A program made the position numbers and the translations under genes. Below are positions 41,976-49,873 of a stretch of DNA of 64,000 bases, piece by piece. How positions within the stretch are numbered: the first letter of the stretch is position 1; every line of letters begins with the position of its first letter. The notes beneath the pieces were generated by a model. The model saw nothing but the letters and a program-made list of their open reading frames with translations. It was not told where the DNA came from and made no database searches. This DNA comes from CAG-411 sp050875145 (GTDB lineage Bacteria > Bacillota > Clostridia > Lachnospirales > Lachnospiraceae), in contig JBNMLH010000015.1 of the NCBI GenBank assembly GCA_050875145.1, positions 1 to 64,000 of the forward strand, given 5' to 3'.

Positions 41976-44210
41976 ATGGAAAATATTATACAAATTGATT
42001 TTGCGGAGGAAATGAAAACATCCTACCGTGATTACGCCATGAGCGTTATTATTTCCCGTGCACTTCCTGATGTTCGGGATGGTTTAAAACCAGTTCAACG
42101 AAGAATTTTATATGCCATGAGTGAACTTTCTCTGGCACCTGACAAACCCCATAGAAAGAGTGCTCGTATCGTGGGAGATACCATGGGTAAATATCATCCA
42201 CATGGTGATAGTTCTATCTATGATGCACTGGTACATATGACAGAGGAATATTCTTTATCCATTCCTCTTGTAGATGGACATGGTAACTTTGGTTCCATCG
42301 ATGGAGATGGTGCTGCTGCCATGCGATACACAGAGGCAAGATTATCAAGGGGTGCCATGACTTTACTTTCCAATCTGGAAAAAGACTTAGTTACTTTTGT
42401 TCCAAACTTTGATGAAAGCGAAAAAGAGCCTTCCGTTCTTCCCGCCATGCTACCTAACCTGTTAATCAACGGTACCACAGGTATTGCTGTTGGTATGGCT
42501 ACCAATATCCCACCACATAACCCTGGAGAAATCATTGACGGCGTTATTGCTTATATGGATAAACCAACTATTTCCATAGAAAAATTAATGGAATACATTC
42601 CTGGTCCTGATTTTCCAACGGGTGGAACTATTATTAATGAAGAAGAATTACCTAAAATTTATGAAACTGGCGAAGGTAAGATTAAAGTCCGCGGTAAAGT
42701 TGAAATTGAAAAAGGTGATTACGGAAGACAAAATATTATTATTTCTGAAATTCCATTTACCGTAGCTGGTAATAAAGCAAAATTGGTTGAAAATCTTTCC
42801 AGTTTGATGAAAGATAAAGTTTTTGATGAAATGTACGATGTGCGTGATGAGTCTTCAAAAGAAGGTATTCGCATTGTTATTGAGGTAAAAAAGGATCGGA
42901 ATATCGAAAATCTATTAAACGGTCTATATAAAAAGACAGCATTGGAAGACACCTATTCCGTCAATTTGTTGGCAGTGAAAAATCAACAACCAATCACCTT
43001 TAACCTCAAATCTTTAATTGAAGAATTTGTAGCCTTTCAGGAAGAGTTATACACAAAGGAATATACACATCTTTTGGAAAAGGCAAAACAACGTTTGGAA
43101 ATTGTAAATGGTTTGATTCGTGCCACCGATTTGATTGATTTAATTATTGAAATTCTTCGAGGAAGTACCTCTGTAAAACAGGCAAAAGCATGTCTTACAA
43201 ACGGAAATGTAACAGATATTACATTCAAATCAGCCCAGTCTGAAAAGTTAGCAAAAACACTTGATTTTACAGAAAAACAGGCAGATGCGATTTTAGCAAT
43301 GCAATTAAGTAAATTGATTGGTTTGGAAATCTTAAAACTACATGAAGAAGCAGATTCTCTGCATATGAATATTTCCAATTATGAAACCGTCCTTTCAAGT
43401 ACCAAGGAACTTCATAAAGTAATCAAAGGACGACTTCGTGAATATAAAAAACAATTTTCCCGTCCTCGTCGCACAGAACTGACTACTGCCCAAAAGGAAA
43501 ATTATGTGGAAGAGATAAAAGAAGAAGATTTATATGTTTTAATTGATCGCTTTGGTTACACAAAATCAATTGATTCCGCTACTTACTCTCGTACAAGTGA
43601 GGAAGTATTAAAAGATTACCCACATATTGTTCCAATGAAAAATACAGATAAGTTGTGTGTGTTCACTGCACAGGGAAATATGTATCAAGTAAAAGGAATG
43701 GCAATTCCAAGATGTAAGATGAAAGATAAAGGTACTTTAATTCATGCACTTTGCAAATTGGATAAGGATGAAGTAGTGCACTATACAAGTTTTGAAGCAC
43801 TGTTTGAATCTATGTTATTCTTTACCACAAGCCGAGGCTATGTAAAACTTGTTTCCGGAACTGAATTTGAAACAAACCGTTCTGTACTCAGTGCAACAAA
43901 ATTAGAACCAGAAGACACGATTGTATCTATCGACCAGCTTTGCTCACATGATGTAACATCAGAAGATACAAGAGTATTCCTTCTTACAAAGGAAGGATTA
44001 TCTCTGACCTTCCCATTAGAGGAAGTCAGTCAGTTAAAGCGAAGCAGTCGTGGTGTAAAAGGTATTTCTCTTGTAGGAGAAGATACTGTTGTTTTTGGCG
44101 CAGTCTTTTCACCAGAAACTACCACACTTTGCTACAACCAAAAAACACTGCATATTGGAAAACTAAAAAATCGTAGACGTTGTGCAAGAGGTCAAAAAAA
44201 TAAATTGTAA
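41976..44210 (+). CDS. parC: DNA topoisomerase IV subunit A (GyrA/ParC family)
   Basis: A 744-residue cleavage subunit with catalytic Tyr118 (AAMRYTEARLS). The quinolone-resistance region GKYHPHGDSSIYD keeps Ser79 and Asp83, the susceptible-type residues. The coiled-coil gate and a C-terminal beta-pinwheel follow, but there is no QRRGGKG gyrase box; only RSSRGVKGISL is present, which supports decatenase ParC over GyrA. It starts 15 bp after parE and ends at a terminator. Confidence 0.9.
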   Translation: MENIIQIDFAEEMKTSYRDYAMSVIISRALPDVRDGLKPVQRRILYAMSELSLAPDKPHRKSARIVGDTMGKYHPHGDSSIYDALVHMTEEYSLSIPLVDGHGNFGSIDGDGAAAMRYTEARLSRGAMTLLSNLEKDLVTFVPNFDESEKEPSVLPAMLPNLLINGTTGIAVGMATNIPPHNPGEIIDGVIAYMDKPTISIEKLMEYIPGPDFPTGGTIINEEELPKIYETGEGKIKVRGKVEIEKGDYGRQNIIISEIPFTVAGNKAKLVENLSSLMKDKVFDEMYDVRDESSKEGIRIVIEVKKDRNIENLLNGLYKKTALEDTYSVNLLAVKNQQPITFNLKSLIEEFVAFQEELYTKEYTHLLEKAKQRLEIVNGLIRATDLIDLIIEILRGSTSVKQAKACLTNGNVTDITFKSAQSEKLAKTLDFTEKQADAILAMQLSKLIGLEILKLHEEADSLHMNISNYETVLSSTKELHKVIKGRLREYKKQFSRPRRTELTTAQKENYVEEIKEEDLYVLIDRFGYTKSIDSATYSRTSEEVLKDYPHIVPMKNTDKLCVFTAQGNMYQVKGMAIPRCKMKDKGTLIHALCKLDKDEVVHYTSFEALFESMLFFTTSRGYVKLVSGTEFETNRSVLSATKLEPEDTIVSIDQLCSHDVTSEDTRVFLLTKEGLSLTFPLEEVSQLKRSSRGVKGISLVGEDTVVFGAVFSPETTTLCYNQKTLHIGKLKNRRRCARGQKNKL

Positions 44211-44235
44211 CCCATAGAACCATGCGCGACATAAA

Positions 44236-44284
44236 AAAAGAAGCAGGCTTCCTCACAAACAAGGAAACTTGCTTCTTTTTTTAT
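44236..44284 (+). terminator. terminator after parC
   Basis: AAGAAGCAGGCTTCCT and AGGAAACTTGCTTCTT pair, followed by TTTTTTT on the plus strand, 25 bp after the parC stop. Confidence 0.88.
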
Positions 44285-44290
44285 GTCAAT

Positions 44291-44320
44291 GATATTCGCA
44301 ATCCGCGCTGCTACTTGCTC
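44291..44320 (-). repeat. dispersed repeat B, copy 3
   Basis: Minus strand GAGCAAGTAGCAGCGCGGAT, then TGCGAATATC, aligning with copies at 12901-12933 and 18048-18082 in the same orientation. It lies between the parC terminator and the convergent LytTR gene terminator. Confidence 0.5.
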
Positions 44321-44368
44321 TTTTATAAATATCCATAACATGAACAGCTTTATAATAATTAAAAAACC

Positions 44369-44403
44369 GCCACGAAGGGGGGACCTTAAGCTGACGGTTT
44401 TTC
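44369..44403 (-). terminator. terminator after LytTR regulator gene (works on both strands)
   Basis: AAAAACCGTCA and TGGCGGTTTTT pair, with a second AAGG/CCTT step around a C-rich loop, followed by T residues on both sides. Confidence 0.75.
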
Positions 44404-44406
44404 CAT

Positions 44407-44438
44407 ATGGGGAACGTCTGTCAGACAAAATTCCCCAT
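44407..44438. other. second hairpin adjacent to terminator
   Basis: ATGGGGAA and TTCCCCAT enclose a nested GTCTGTCAGAC hairpin, immediately beside the terminator at 44369-44403 and 60 bp after the LytTR stop. Together they give a compact two-hairpin 3' end or small RNA. No known family is recognised. Confidence 0.45.
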
Positions 44439-44497
44439 AAACTATCTTAAATTAACTTTCAATCTAACCTAACTTCTCTAATCAAGCAAATCATCAT

Positions 44498-45232
44498 CTA
44501 AACAGTCATTTTTGCCGATTCTACTGTATAATTATGAAAAGCCTGCTCAACCAAACGTTTATTTCTACGACTTATGTACAAGCTCTTTCCATCCTTCAAG
44601 TACAACTGTAATTCCTTAATATGACTAACGTAGGAAAGATTCACAATACAGCCACATTCAATCTTTACAAAATCATATGGTTTTATCTGTTTTTCTATTT
44701 GACTAATTGTTCCACGAAATTTGTATATTTTTCCTTTTTCTGTAACAAAGACTAACCAGTTCTTTTCTTTATACATATAAACAATATTTCGAGGATTCAT
44801 ACATACATTACTAACTCCTACTTTCCAAATCACAGAACTATCTTCCCTGCGAAAAAATCCTTTCCTTTCCAGTACATCTATGGCTTTTTTCATATCAGAA
44901 TATAACCATTTTTTATTAAGGAAGTAAACTGGTTCTGCCAAAAAAGAATCATACACCAAATCTGCATTCTCTGATACGAATAATAAGGAAAAACTTTTGT
45001 TATATGTCCGTAACTCACAAGCAAACTGAATACCTTGATTTTGTTCAATCTGTGTATCTATAATCACTAAATGAAAAACCTGTATCTTAAAATTTTCCCT
45101 AAATTCACCTGCATCCGTAATAATAGAAATATCACATTTTGACAAAGCCTGATGTTTACTTAGAAAGGTACACAATACTCCTTTCACTTCTTCTCCTGCT
45201 GCCATACTATTACTCACTATCGCAACATTCAT
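44498..45232 (-). CDS. LytTR-family regulator with degenerate receiver
   Basis: A 244-residue protein. The receiver-like part (1-130) keeps Asp in LVIIDTQ (about 59) and a Lys (FLNKKW), but the usual N-terminal acidic pair is replaced by IVSNSM, so phosphorylation-dependent Mg binding is doubtful. The LytTR DNA-binding domain (about 145-240) has VYMYKEKNWLVFVTEKG, FVKIECGCIVNLSYV and ISRRNKRLVEQAF. No kinase is adjacent. Its own promoter has two identical 11-mers 21 bp apart, and the same operator precedes the locus at 62.3 kb, suggesting autoregulation and control of that locus. Confidence 0.88.
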   Translation of the reverse strand: MNVAIVSNSMAAGEEVKGVLCTFLSKHQALSKCDISIITDAGEFRENFKIQVFHLVIIDTQIEQNQGIQFACELRTYNKSFSLLFVSENADLVYDSFLAEPVYFLNKKWLYSDMKKAIDVLERKGFFRREDSSVIWKVGVSNVCMNPRNIVYMYKEKNWLVFVTEKGKIYKFRGTISQIEKQIKPYDFVKIECGCIVNLSYVSHIKELQLYLKDGKSLYISRRNKRLVEQAFHNYTVESAKMTV

Positions 45233-45289
45233 TCAAACTACCTCTTTTTCACATTAATCCCATATTCAATCTGTAACTTACTGAAATTA

Positions 45290-45356
45290 ATTATAGCACA
45301 TTTTTCCCATTGCAGATTAAATTAGTCGTAAACGTTGCTTTTTTAGTCGTAAACGT
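45290..45356 (-). promoter_or_regulatory. LytTR-type operator and promoter of the LytTR gene
   Basis: Two identical direct repeats ACGTTTACGAC (minus strand) occupy 45346-45356 and 45325-45335, 21 bp apart (two helical turns), as expected for LytTR dimers. The -10 TATAAT is at 45290-45295, 29 bp from the proximal repeat; the -35 is poor, so activation is likely. The same geometry occurs at 62565-62631. Confidence 0.75.
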
Positions 45357-45463
45357 AAAAAATATTAATTTTTTCATGGTATTTCATGATATTTTTTTAC
45401 ATTTAGGTTACATATCCAGTAAGTAATTAACAAAAAAGCAAATTCACGCTTCCCTCAAAAAAA

Positions 45464-45490
45464 GAAGAAGGCTGTTAAACAGCCCTCTTC
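45464..45490 (-). terminator. terminator after charged coiled-coil protein gene
   Basis: GAAGAGGGCTGTTTAACAGC closes with CTTCTTC and is followed by TTTTTTT on the minus strand, 25 bp after the stop at 45515. Confidence 0.9.
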
Positions 45491-45514
45491 TTTTTCCACC
45501 TGACATTACAATTA

Positions 45515-46324
45515 TTAGCTTTCTTCATCTACAAAAAGTCCTTTTAGATCTTCCTCTGGTATATTTAGCTGACTTGTAATTTTAGCAGTCTCTCTTTTTA
45601 AAATTGTATCTGACTCCATAATCGTACTGGACACATCCTGTAGTTGTTCTGTATTCTCAGAAGTACTCTTCTTCTTTTCAGGCTGCGATTTTTGCACCGC
45701 TTCCGCCTGTTCCTTTTGCTCCTGCTGTTTTTCTTCCACAAGTTCCATTCCCTCTGCAAAAACATCTCTTACACTTTCCTGCACAGCAGATGCTTCAATA
45801 TCTTCAGCCGCTTCTCCTGCATCTACCATATCATGCTTTTTTAATCGCTCCACTGCAAACTCTTCCATAGATTGATGAATCTGCTTCACCGATTCACTAG
45901 CACTATTTTGTCGTGAAGTCCATTCTCTCTTTGCTCCCCGTAGTTCTTTTGCCTGTTCCGCATACTCTTGGTCTGTCATGTTCTCTTTTTCCTGTTCCAG
46001 ATTCTCCTCTAGAATAGGAAAGGATTTCAACATATCACCTGCTAAAGCAGCATCTTCCCGTAGCTTTTTCACCTGTTCATCTGCCTCTTTTACTGTATCA
46101 TCCATATCGGAATCCTTTTTTAGCACATCCAGTTTTAATTTTAATGCCTCACGTTTTGCACGCAATAACTTATCCGCACGTTGCTCACTACCTGTCTTTT
46201 GTGCCTGCAAATTTCCTACAAACAAAGTGTTTCCTTTTTCCTGCATTCCCTTTTTCTTTTCAGACTGTGCTGTAACTGCATTTTTCTGCATTCCTAATCC
46301 TTTTGTATTTGCATTTATTTGCAT
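45515..46324 (-). CDS. charged coiled-coil protein of unknown function
   Basis: A 269-residue cytosolic protein, nearly all polar. Long helical stretches rich in Lys, Glu, Gln and Ala lie at about 45-100 and 110-160, with another at 185-215 (EEKQQEQKEQAEAVQ). The N-terminus MQINANTKGLGMQKNAV and the ending NIPEEDLKGLFVDEES look like short binding motifs. No cysteines and no family recognised. It has its own terminator and lies between the LytTR gene and the XRE locus, but no shared operator is seen. Confidence 0.7.
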   Translation of the reverse strand: MQINANTKGLGMQKNAVTAQSEKKKGMQEKGNTLFVGNLQAQKTGSEQRADKLLRAKREALKLKLDVLKKDSDMDDTVKEADEQVKKLREDAALAGDMLKSFPILEENLEQEKENMTDQEYAEQAKELRGAKREWTSRQNSASESVKQIHQSMEEFAVERLKKHDMVDAGEAAEDIEASAVQESVRDVFAEGMELVEEKQQEQKEQAEAVQKSQPEKKKSTSENTEQLQDVSSTIMESDTILKRETAKITSQLNIPEEDLKGLFVDEES

Positions 46325-46475
46325 TTTGTTCCCACCTCTCTTTTTCTATCCCTACGCTTACTACATATTTCCTAATCATTTCACTTATTATATCGGACAT
46401 TTCCCCTCTATAGACCAGCTTACTGCTTGTATAAAAATAAGATTCCAAAGAATACTTATAATTTTTCACTTTTAC

Positions 46476-46548
46476 TTGACAACTTTTCTTGTCATTGCTA
46501 TACTATATTTGACAAGGATAGTTGTCATTATGAAAGCTTTTCTTGTCA
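46476..46548 (+). promoter_or_regulatory. XRE promoter with repeated TGACAA-N6-TTGTCA operators
   Basis: TTGACA (46476) and TATACT (46499) with a 17-bp spacer form the promoter. Perfect operators TGACAA-N6-TTGTCA lie at 46477-46494 (over the -35) and 46510-46527 (at the start site). A degenerate one, TGAAAG-N6-TTGTCA, is at 46531-46548. The layout suggests tight autorepression by the XRE protein. Confidence 0.8.
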
Positions 46549-46576
46549 AGCCCATGAACCTTTACATATTTGTGAT

Positions 46577-46635
46577 GGCAAATCCTTTGTTTTATTGTAG
46601 CACTCATTCTACAATACCAGAACAAAGGCATTTGC
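46577..46635 (+). other. long leader hairpin before XRE gene
   Basis: GGCAAATCCTTTGTTTTATT-GTAG and CTAC-AATACCAGAACAAAGG-CATTTGC pair over more than 20 bp around an 8-nt loop, ending about 18 nt before the AGGAGGG ribosome site. It has no T-run, so an mRNA-stability or small-RNA role is more likely than termination. Confidence 0.6.
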
Positions 46636-46668
46636 ACACGTAACCCAAAAGAACAGGAGGGATACTAC

Positions 46669-46878
46669 ATGCCATTAAAAAATCGTTTAAAAGAATATCG
46701 TGCAAAAATAGGGGTTAATCAATTTGAAATGGGACAAAAAATTGGCGTATCCAGACAAACCATCAGTCAAATTGAGCGGGGAGACTATTCTCCCTCCGTA
46801 ACTGTTGCATTAAAAATTGCCAAAGTTTTTGATGTCCCAGTGGAGGAAATTTTTGTATATGAAGAGGAGGAAAATTAA
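46669..46878 (+). CDS. XRE-family transcriptional regulator
   Basis: A 69-residue helix-turn-helix protein of the Cro/YgzD type (LKEYRAKIGVNQFEMGQKIGVSRQTISQIERGDYSPSVTVALKIAKVF). The acidic tail EEIFVYEEEEN is typical of such partners. AGGAGGG precedes the ATG by 8 nt. Its stop is directly followed by the ATG of the membrane protein at 46879, so they are translated together. The promoter has three operator copies that it probably binds. Confidence 0.93.
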   Translation: MPLKNRLKEYRAKIGVNQFEMGQKIGVSRQTISQIERGDYSPSVTVALKIAKVFDVPVEEIFVYEEEEN

Positions 46879-47670
46879 ATGTTAGAAAAAGAAAACATCA
46901 CACGTATCAAAGAAGAGGACAAAAAGGCAGGCAAGAAATTTACCATCATCATAATTATTGCTGCATGCATCGGAGGTATCATAGGCTTTTGTACCGCATT
47001 TTTTCAAGATTGTTTCTCATTATCATTAGATTCTCTAATAACAGTTTTTGCCACTTATATGCCTCTTGCAGGAATTTTACTTTTAGCGGCTGTTACGATT
47101 ATCAGTTCTATGTTTTATAGAAAAGCACTGAAACAAAAAGCACTCTGGAGTGGAGATGTCGATGAAGTCTATGAGACAATGGATCGTTATTTATGTATTC
47201 CATTGTTCCTTACCAGTACAAGTATGATTGTCATTTACACTCTATTTGGTGCTGACTTTGCATGGGAAAACTATATTTCTTCTAAACTGTATCTTCCTAA
47301 CATGATTGCAAATCTCGTTATGATTATTTATTGCATGATTTTTGTAATTTCCTTTCAAAAAAAGGTTATTAACTTGGAAAAAGAAATCAATCCAGAAAAA
47401 CGAGGTAGTATCTACGATATGAAATTCAAAGACAAGTGGATGGATAGCTGTGATGAGTGGGAACAACTGATGATTTACAAATCCGCCTATAAAGCTTATA
47501 CCGTTACAAGTACTGTATGCCTGGCTTTATGGATTATCACTTTCTTTACTGGTACAATTTTTCACACTGGAATTATGCCGATTTTAGTAATTGGTATCAT
47601 CTGGTTGGTACTTAGCTGTAGTTACCAAATTGAAGCTGCACGTTTGGGAAGTCAGAAAAAAAAGAACTAA
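46879..47670 (+). CDS. DUF3169-like membrane protein
   Basis: A 263-residue polytopic protein with about six hydrophobic helices (near 22-42, 55-78, 108-125, 138-157, 211-230, 233-250). Two cytosolic loops are charged. The combination of a small XRE regulator and a DUF3169 protein is common in Firmicutes; function is unknown. AGGAGG lies at the end of the XRE gene. It ends at a bidirectional terminator. Confidence 0.8.
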   Translation: MLEKENITRIKEEDKKAGKKFTIIIIIAACIGGIIGFCTAFFQDCFSLSLDSLITVFATYMPLAGILLLAAVTIISSMFYRKALKQKALWSGDVDEVYETMDRYLCIPLFLTSTSMIVIYTLFGADFAWENYISSKLYLPNMIANLVMIIYCMIFVISFQKKVINLEKEINPEKRGSIYDMKFKDKWMDSCDEWEQLMIYKSAYKAYTVTSTVCLALWIITFFTGTIFHTGIMPILVIGIIWLVLSCSYQIEAARLGSQKKKN

Positions 47671-47696
47671 CTCTACTAAACAGTAACACAAAAAGA

Positions 47697-47735
47697 AAAA
47701 GGCAGGTCGCATACATACGACTTGCCTTTTCTTTC
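47697..47735. terminator. bidirectional terminator between DUF3169 and lemA genes
   Basis: AAAAGGCAGGTCGC and GCGA-like ACGACTTGCCTTTT arms pair, with T- or A-runs on both sides. Confidence 0.8.
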
Positions 47736-47792
47736 TTATATATAGGATATTGCATTTCCTATATGCTCTATCGCCAACTGCAAAAAAACACA

Positions 47793-48365
47793 TTAAAACT
47801 GAAACGTATCTGCATCCATTTTGATACTTTCTCTTTCCTGTGCAGTTGCTTCTAACAATGCAACCTTTCTAAATCCAAACATTCCAGCAAAAATAGATTT
47901 TGGAAATAGCATGATTTCTGTATTGTACTTTGTAACAACGTCGTTGTAAAACTGACGAGCTTTTACAACCTTATCCTCAGTATCTGCTAATTCTTTCTGT
48001 AGCTGTAAAAAATTTGTGTTTGCTTTCAATTCTGGATAATTTTCACTAACTGCCATAATACGTGACACTTCTTTGTTCAGCTCGGCATTTGCCTGATAGG
48101 ATTCTTCTGTACTTGCTGCATTTAACACTTTGCTTCGCAACTCTGTCACTGCCATCAAAGTTCCTTTTTCATATTTTGCATATCCCTTTGTTGTTTCGAT
48201 TAGATTGGGAATTAAATCTGCTCTTCGTTTTAATTGTACCTCAATCTGTGCCCCCTGATTCTCTACTCTGTTCTTCAATACAATTAGGCTATTATACATT
48301 TTAATTGCACATGCAATAAGTAAAACAACAATAACACCTACCACGATAAGAATAATTAAACTCAT
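47793..48365 (-). CDS. lemA: LemA family protein
   Basis: A 190-residue protein with one N-terminal transmembrane helix (LIILIVVGVIVVLLIAC) and a long alpha-helical domain. The typical LemA motifs are YNSLIVLKNRVENQGAQIEVQLKRRADLIPNLIET, EKGTLMAVTELRSKV and the ending ARQFYNDVVTKYNTEIMLFPKS. LemA is of unknown function and is often next to DUF2207 or TPM-domain genes, as here. Its ATG overlaps the upstream stop by 4 nt. Confidence 0.93.
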   Translation of the reverse strand: MSLIILIVVGVIVVLLIACAIKMYNSLIVLKNRVENQGAQIEVQLKRRADLIPNLIETTKGYAKYEKGTLMAVTELRSKVLNAASTEESYQANAELNKEVSRIMAVSENYPELKANTNFLQLQKELADTEDKVVKARQFYNDVVTKYNTEIMLFPKSIFAGMFGFRKVALLEATAQERESIKMDADTFQF

Positions 48366-49465
48366 ACTTTCTTTCTCCTCTCCATAATCTCAGCAACAAT
48401 CTGCTGATTCTCTTCCAATACGACTGCATATATCAAATAGTCATCCCACAAAACAACCTGTTCCTGATCTGCCTGACTTAAATTTGAATAATCATGAATG
48501 AAATTCTTCATACCATAAATACACTCTGCCATCTCATTTCCATGAGCAGTACGTCTAATCATCTTCATATTTAACGCAGTTCCTACCACGCCTGCAACCA
48601 CTGCCAATGGTGAAAACAATGCAATTACCAATAAGATTAAAGCAAAGAACATTTCTGCAAGCATTGGATAGTATTGTGGGTATCCACAAATATAGTTTAA
48701 TAACTGTTCATCGGAGCCACTCTCGATTGCCCGATCCATCATCTGCTGAAAACCTGAAGATCCATCCATAACATGAAAGCAAAGCCAAAATGCTACAACA
48801 AATAAAACAATCTGAAAAAGCAAGGTAACCACACATCCGGAACAGCCTTTTTTCTGCCCCCAACTACCTATTTTAGCAACATAGCCATCTTTTATGGTTT
48901 CCTTTTCCACCAAATGTTTCCATTGTCCATCTGTTTCCACTGAAAAAGTGTTATTTACTAATCCGTTAATCAAATAGGTATCACTTTCTCGCAGTTGTGC
49001 CTGTTCCAAATTTTCTGCCACATACCTTCCATCTATTTCTTTCAGAACTCCCATTTCCTTATACTTTAAAATAGACGCTGCCACATCCTTCTTCTGTTCA
49101 ATCTTTAAATCGGATATTAAACTAATGGCTCCCGGCGATAGTCCTTCCAACTTGTCTCTATAATACTCAAAATCACTCACTGTCTGAAACGTATTATTCT
49201 GAATCATTTGCTTTTTAGCACAATAGAGCAATGCTTTTAATACCAAAAACAGAACGACACCACGTACAAATGCAGCCGTTGCACAAACTCCTACTATGAT
49301 GATACCTGCAGCCACCGGATGTTCGCTTTCCATCATTCTCCCAGACAATTCACGAAACACCCATAGATTCCACAAAAAGAAACCAATGGGAATCAGCCAA
49401 ACAAGACGCTCTAGTAGTACAAGTCGATGCAACGATTCGCTTTGAAATGTCTTTTTCTTTTTCAT
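48362..49465 (-). CDS. DUF2207-like predicted membrane protein
   Basis: Start 49465 has GGAG 5 nt upstream; a GTG 15 nt earlier overlaps the ribosome site. The 367-residue protein has two N-terminal helices (about 23-41, 55-80), a winged-helix-like cytosolic portion (SLISDLKIEQKKDVAASILKYKEMGVLKE) and two more helices (about 213-232, 265-300). The C-terminal block MKNFIHDYSNLSQADQEQVVLWDDYLIYAVVL is the conserved DUF2207 end. It lacks the large extracellular domain of full DUF2207 proteins. It is coupled to lemA. Confidence 0.8.
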   Translation of the reverse strand: MKKKKTFQSESLHRLVLLERLVWLIPIGFFLWNLWVFRELSGRMMESEHPVAAGIIIVGVCATAAFVRGVVLFLVLKALLYCAKKQMIQNNTFQTVSDFEYYRDKLEGLSPGAISLISDLKIEQKKDVAASILKYKEMGVLKEIDGRYVAENLEQAQLRESDTYLINGLVNNTFSVETDGQWKHLVEKETIKDGYVAKIGSWGQKKGCSGCVVTLLFQIVLFVVAFWLCFHVMDGSSGFQQMMDRAIESGSDEQLLNYICGYPQYYPMLAEMFFALILLVIALFSPLAVVAGVVGTALNMKMIRRTAHGNEMAECIYGMKNFIHDYSNLSQADQEQVVLWDDYLIYAVVLEENQQIVAEIMERRKKV

Positions 49466-49555
49466 ACTTCTCCTACTCACCCTCCTCGTAACTTGTAATA
49501 TTTTGCTTACACGTTACAAGCAATCGTATTTGCTATTACTGTTTACATCCAATGC

Positions 49556-49758
49556 CATTTACTTAAGCTCATAATCTTATTTTACGAGTTGCACTGTCAA
49601 TATAGCTGCAAAAAACTGTACGAAAGCCTCGGCACTTAATGAGCTGATGCTTTTCAGCGAGTTTAGTACCGCTAGGCTTTTGTCCAAGCGGAAGCGGGTT
49701 TTTGAAAGCTGTGTTGACATTGCAACTCCTTCGTAAAGGTTCAAGGCTTAAGTAAATG
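49556..49758. mobile_element. MITE-like palindromic element
   Basis: A 203-bp element with terminal inverted repeats sharing CATTTACTTAAGC, then GAGTTGCA-TGTCAA and AGCT over about 50 bp. Inside, CGGCACTTAATGAGCTG and CAGCGAGTTTAGTACCG form another hairpin. No ORF. It lies upstream of the DUF2207-like gene and differs in sequence from the element at 15330-15494. The remainder of 49466-49873 contains the likely promoter for the DUF2207-lemA pair. Confidence 0.75.
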
Positions 49759-49873
49759 ACACTGATTCACACTCTACCTGTGAACCATAGCCATTTGATT
49801 GCAAATCACATACGACTTTATTATACACTCTTTTCCTCTTTTTCTCCATTAAAATATAATTAGAACTGTAATT

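Noticed and set aside
44192..44428. 78-codon minus-strand ORF after parC
   Set aside because: It spans two terminators and a dispersed repeat and overlaps the parC end; no ribosome site.
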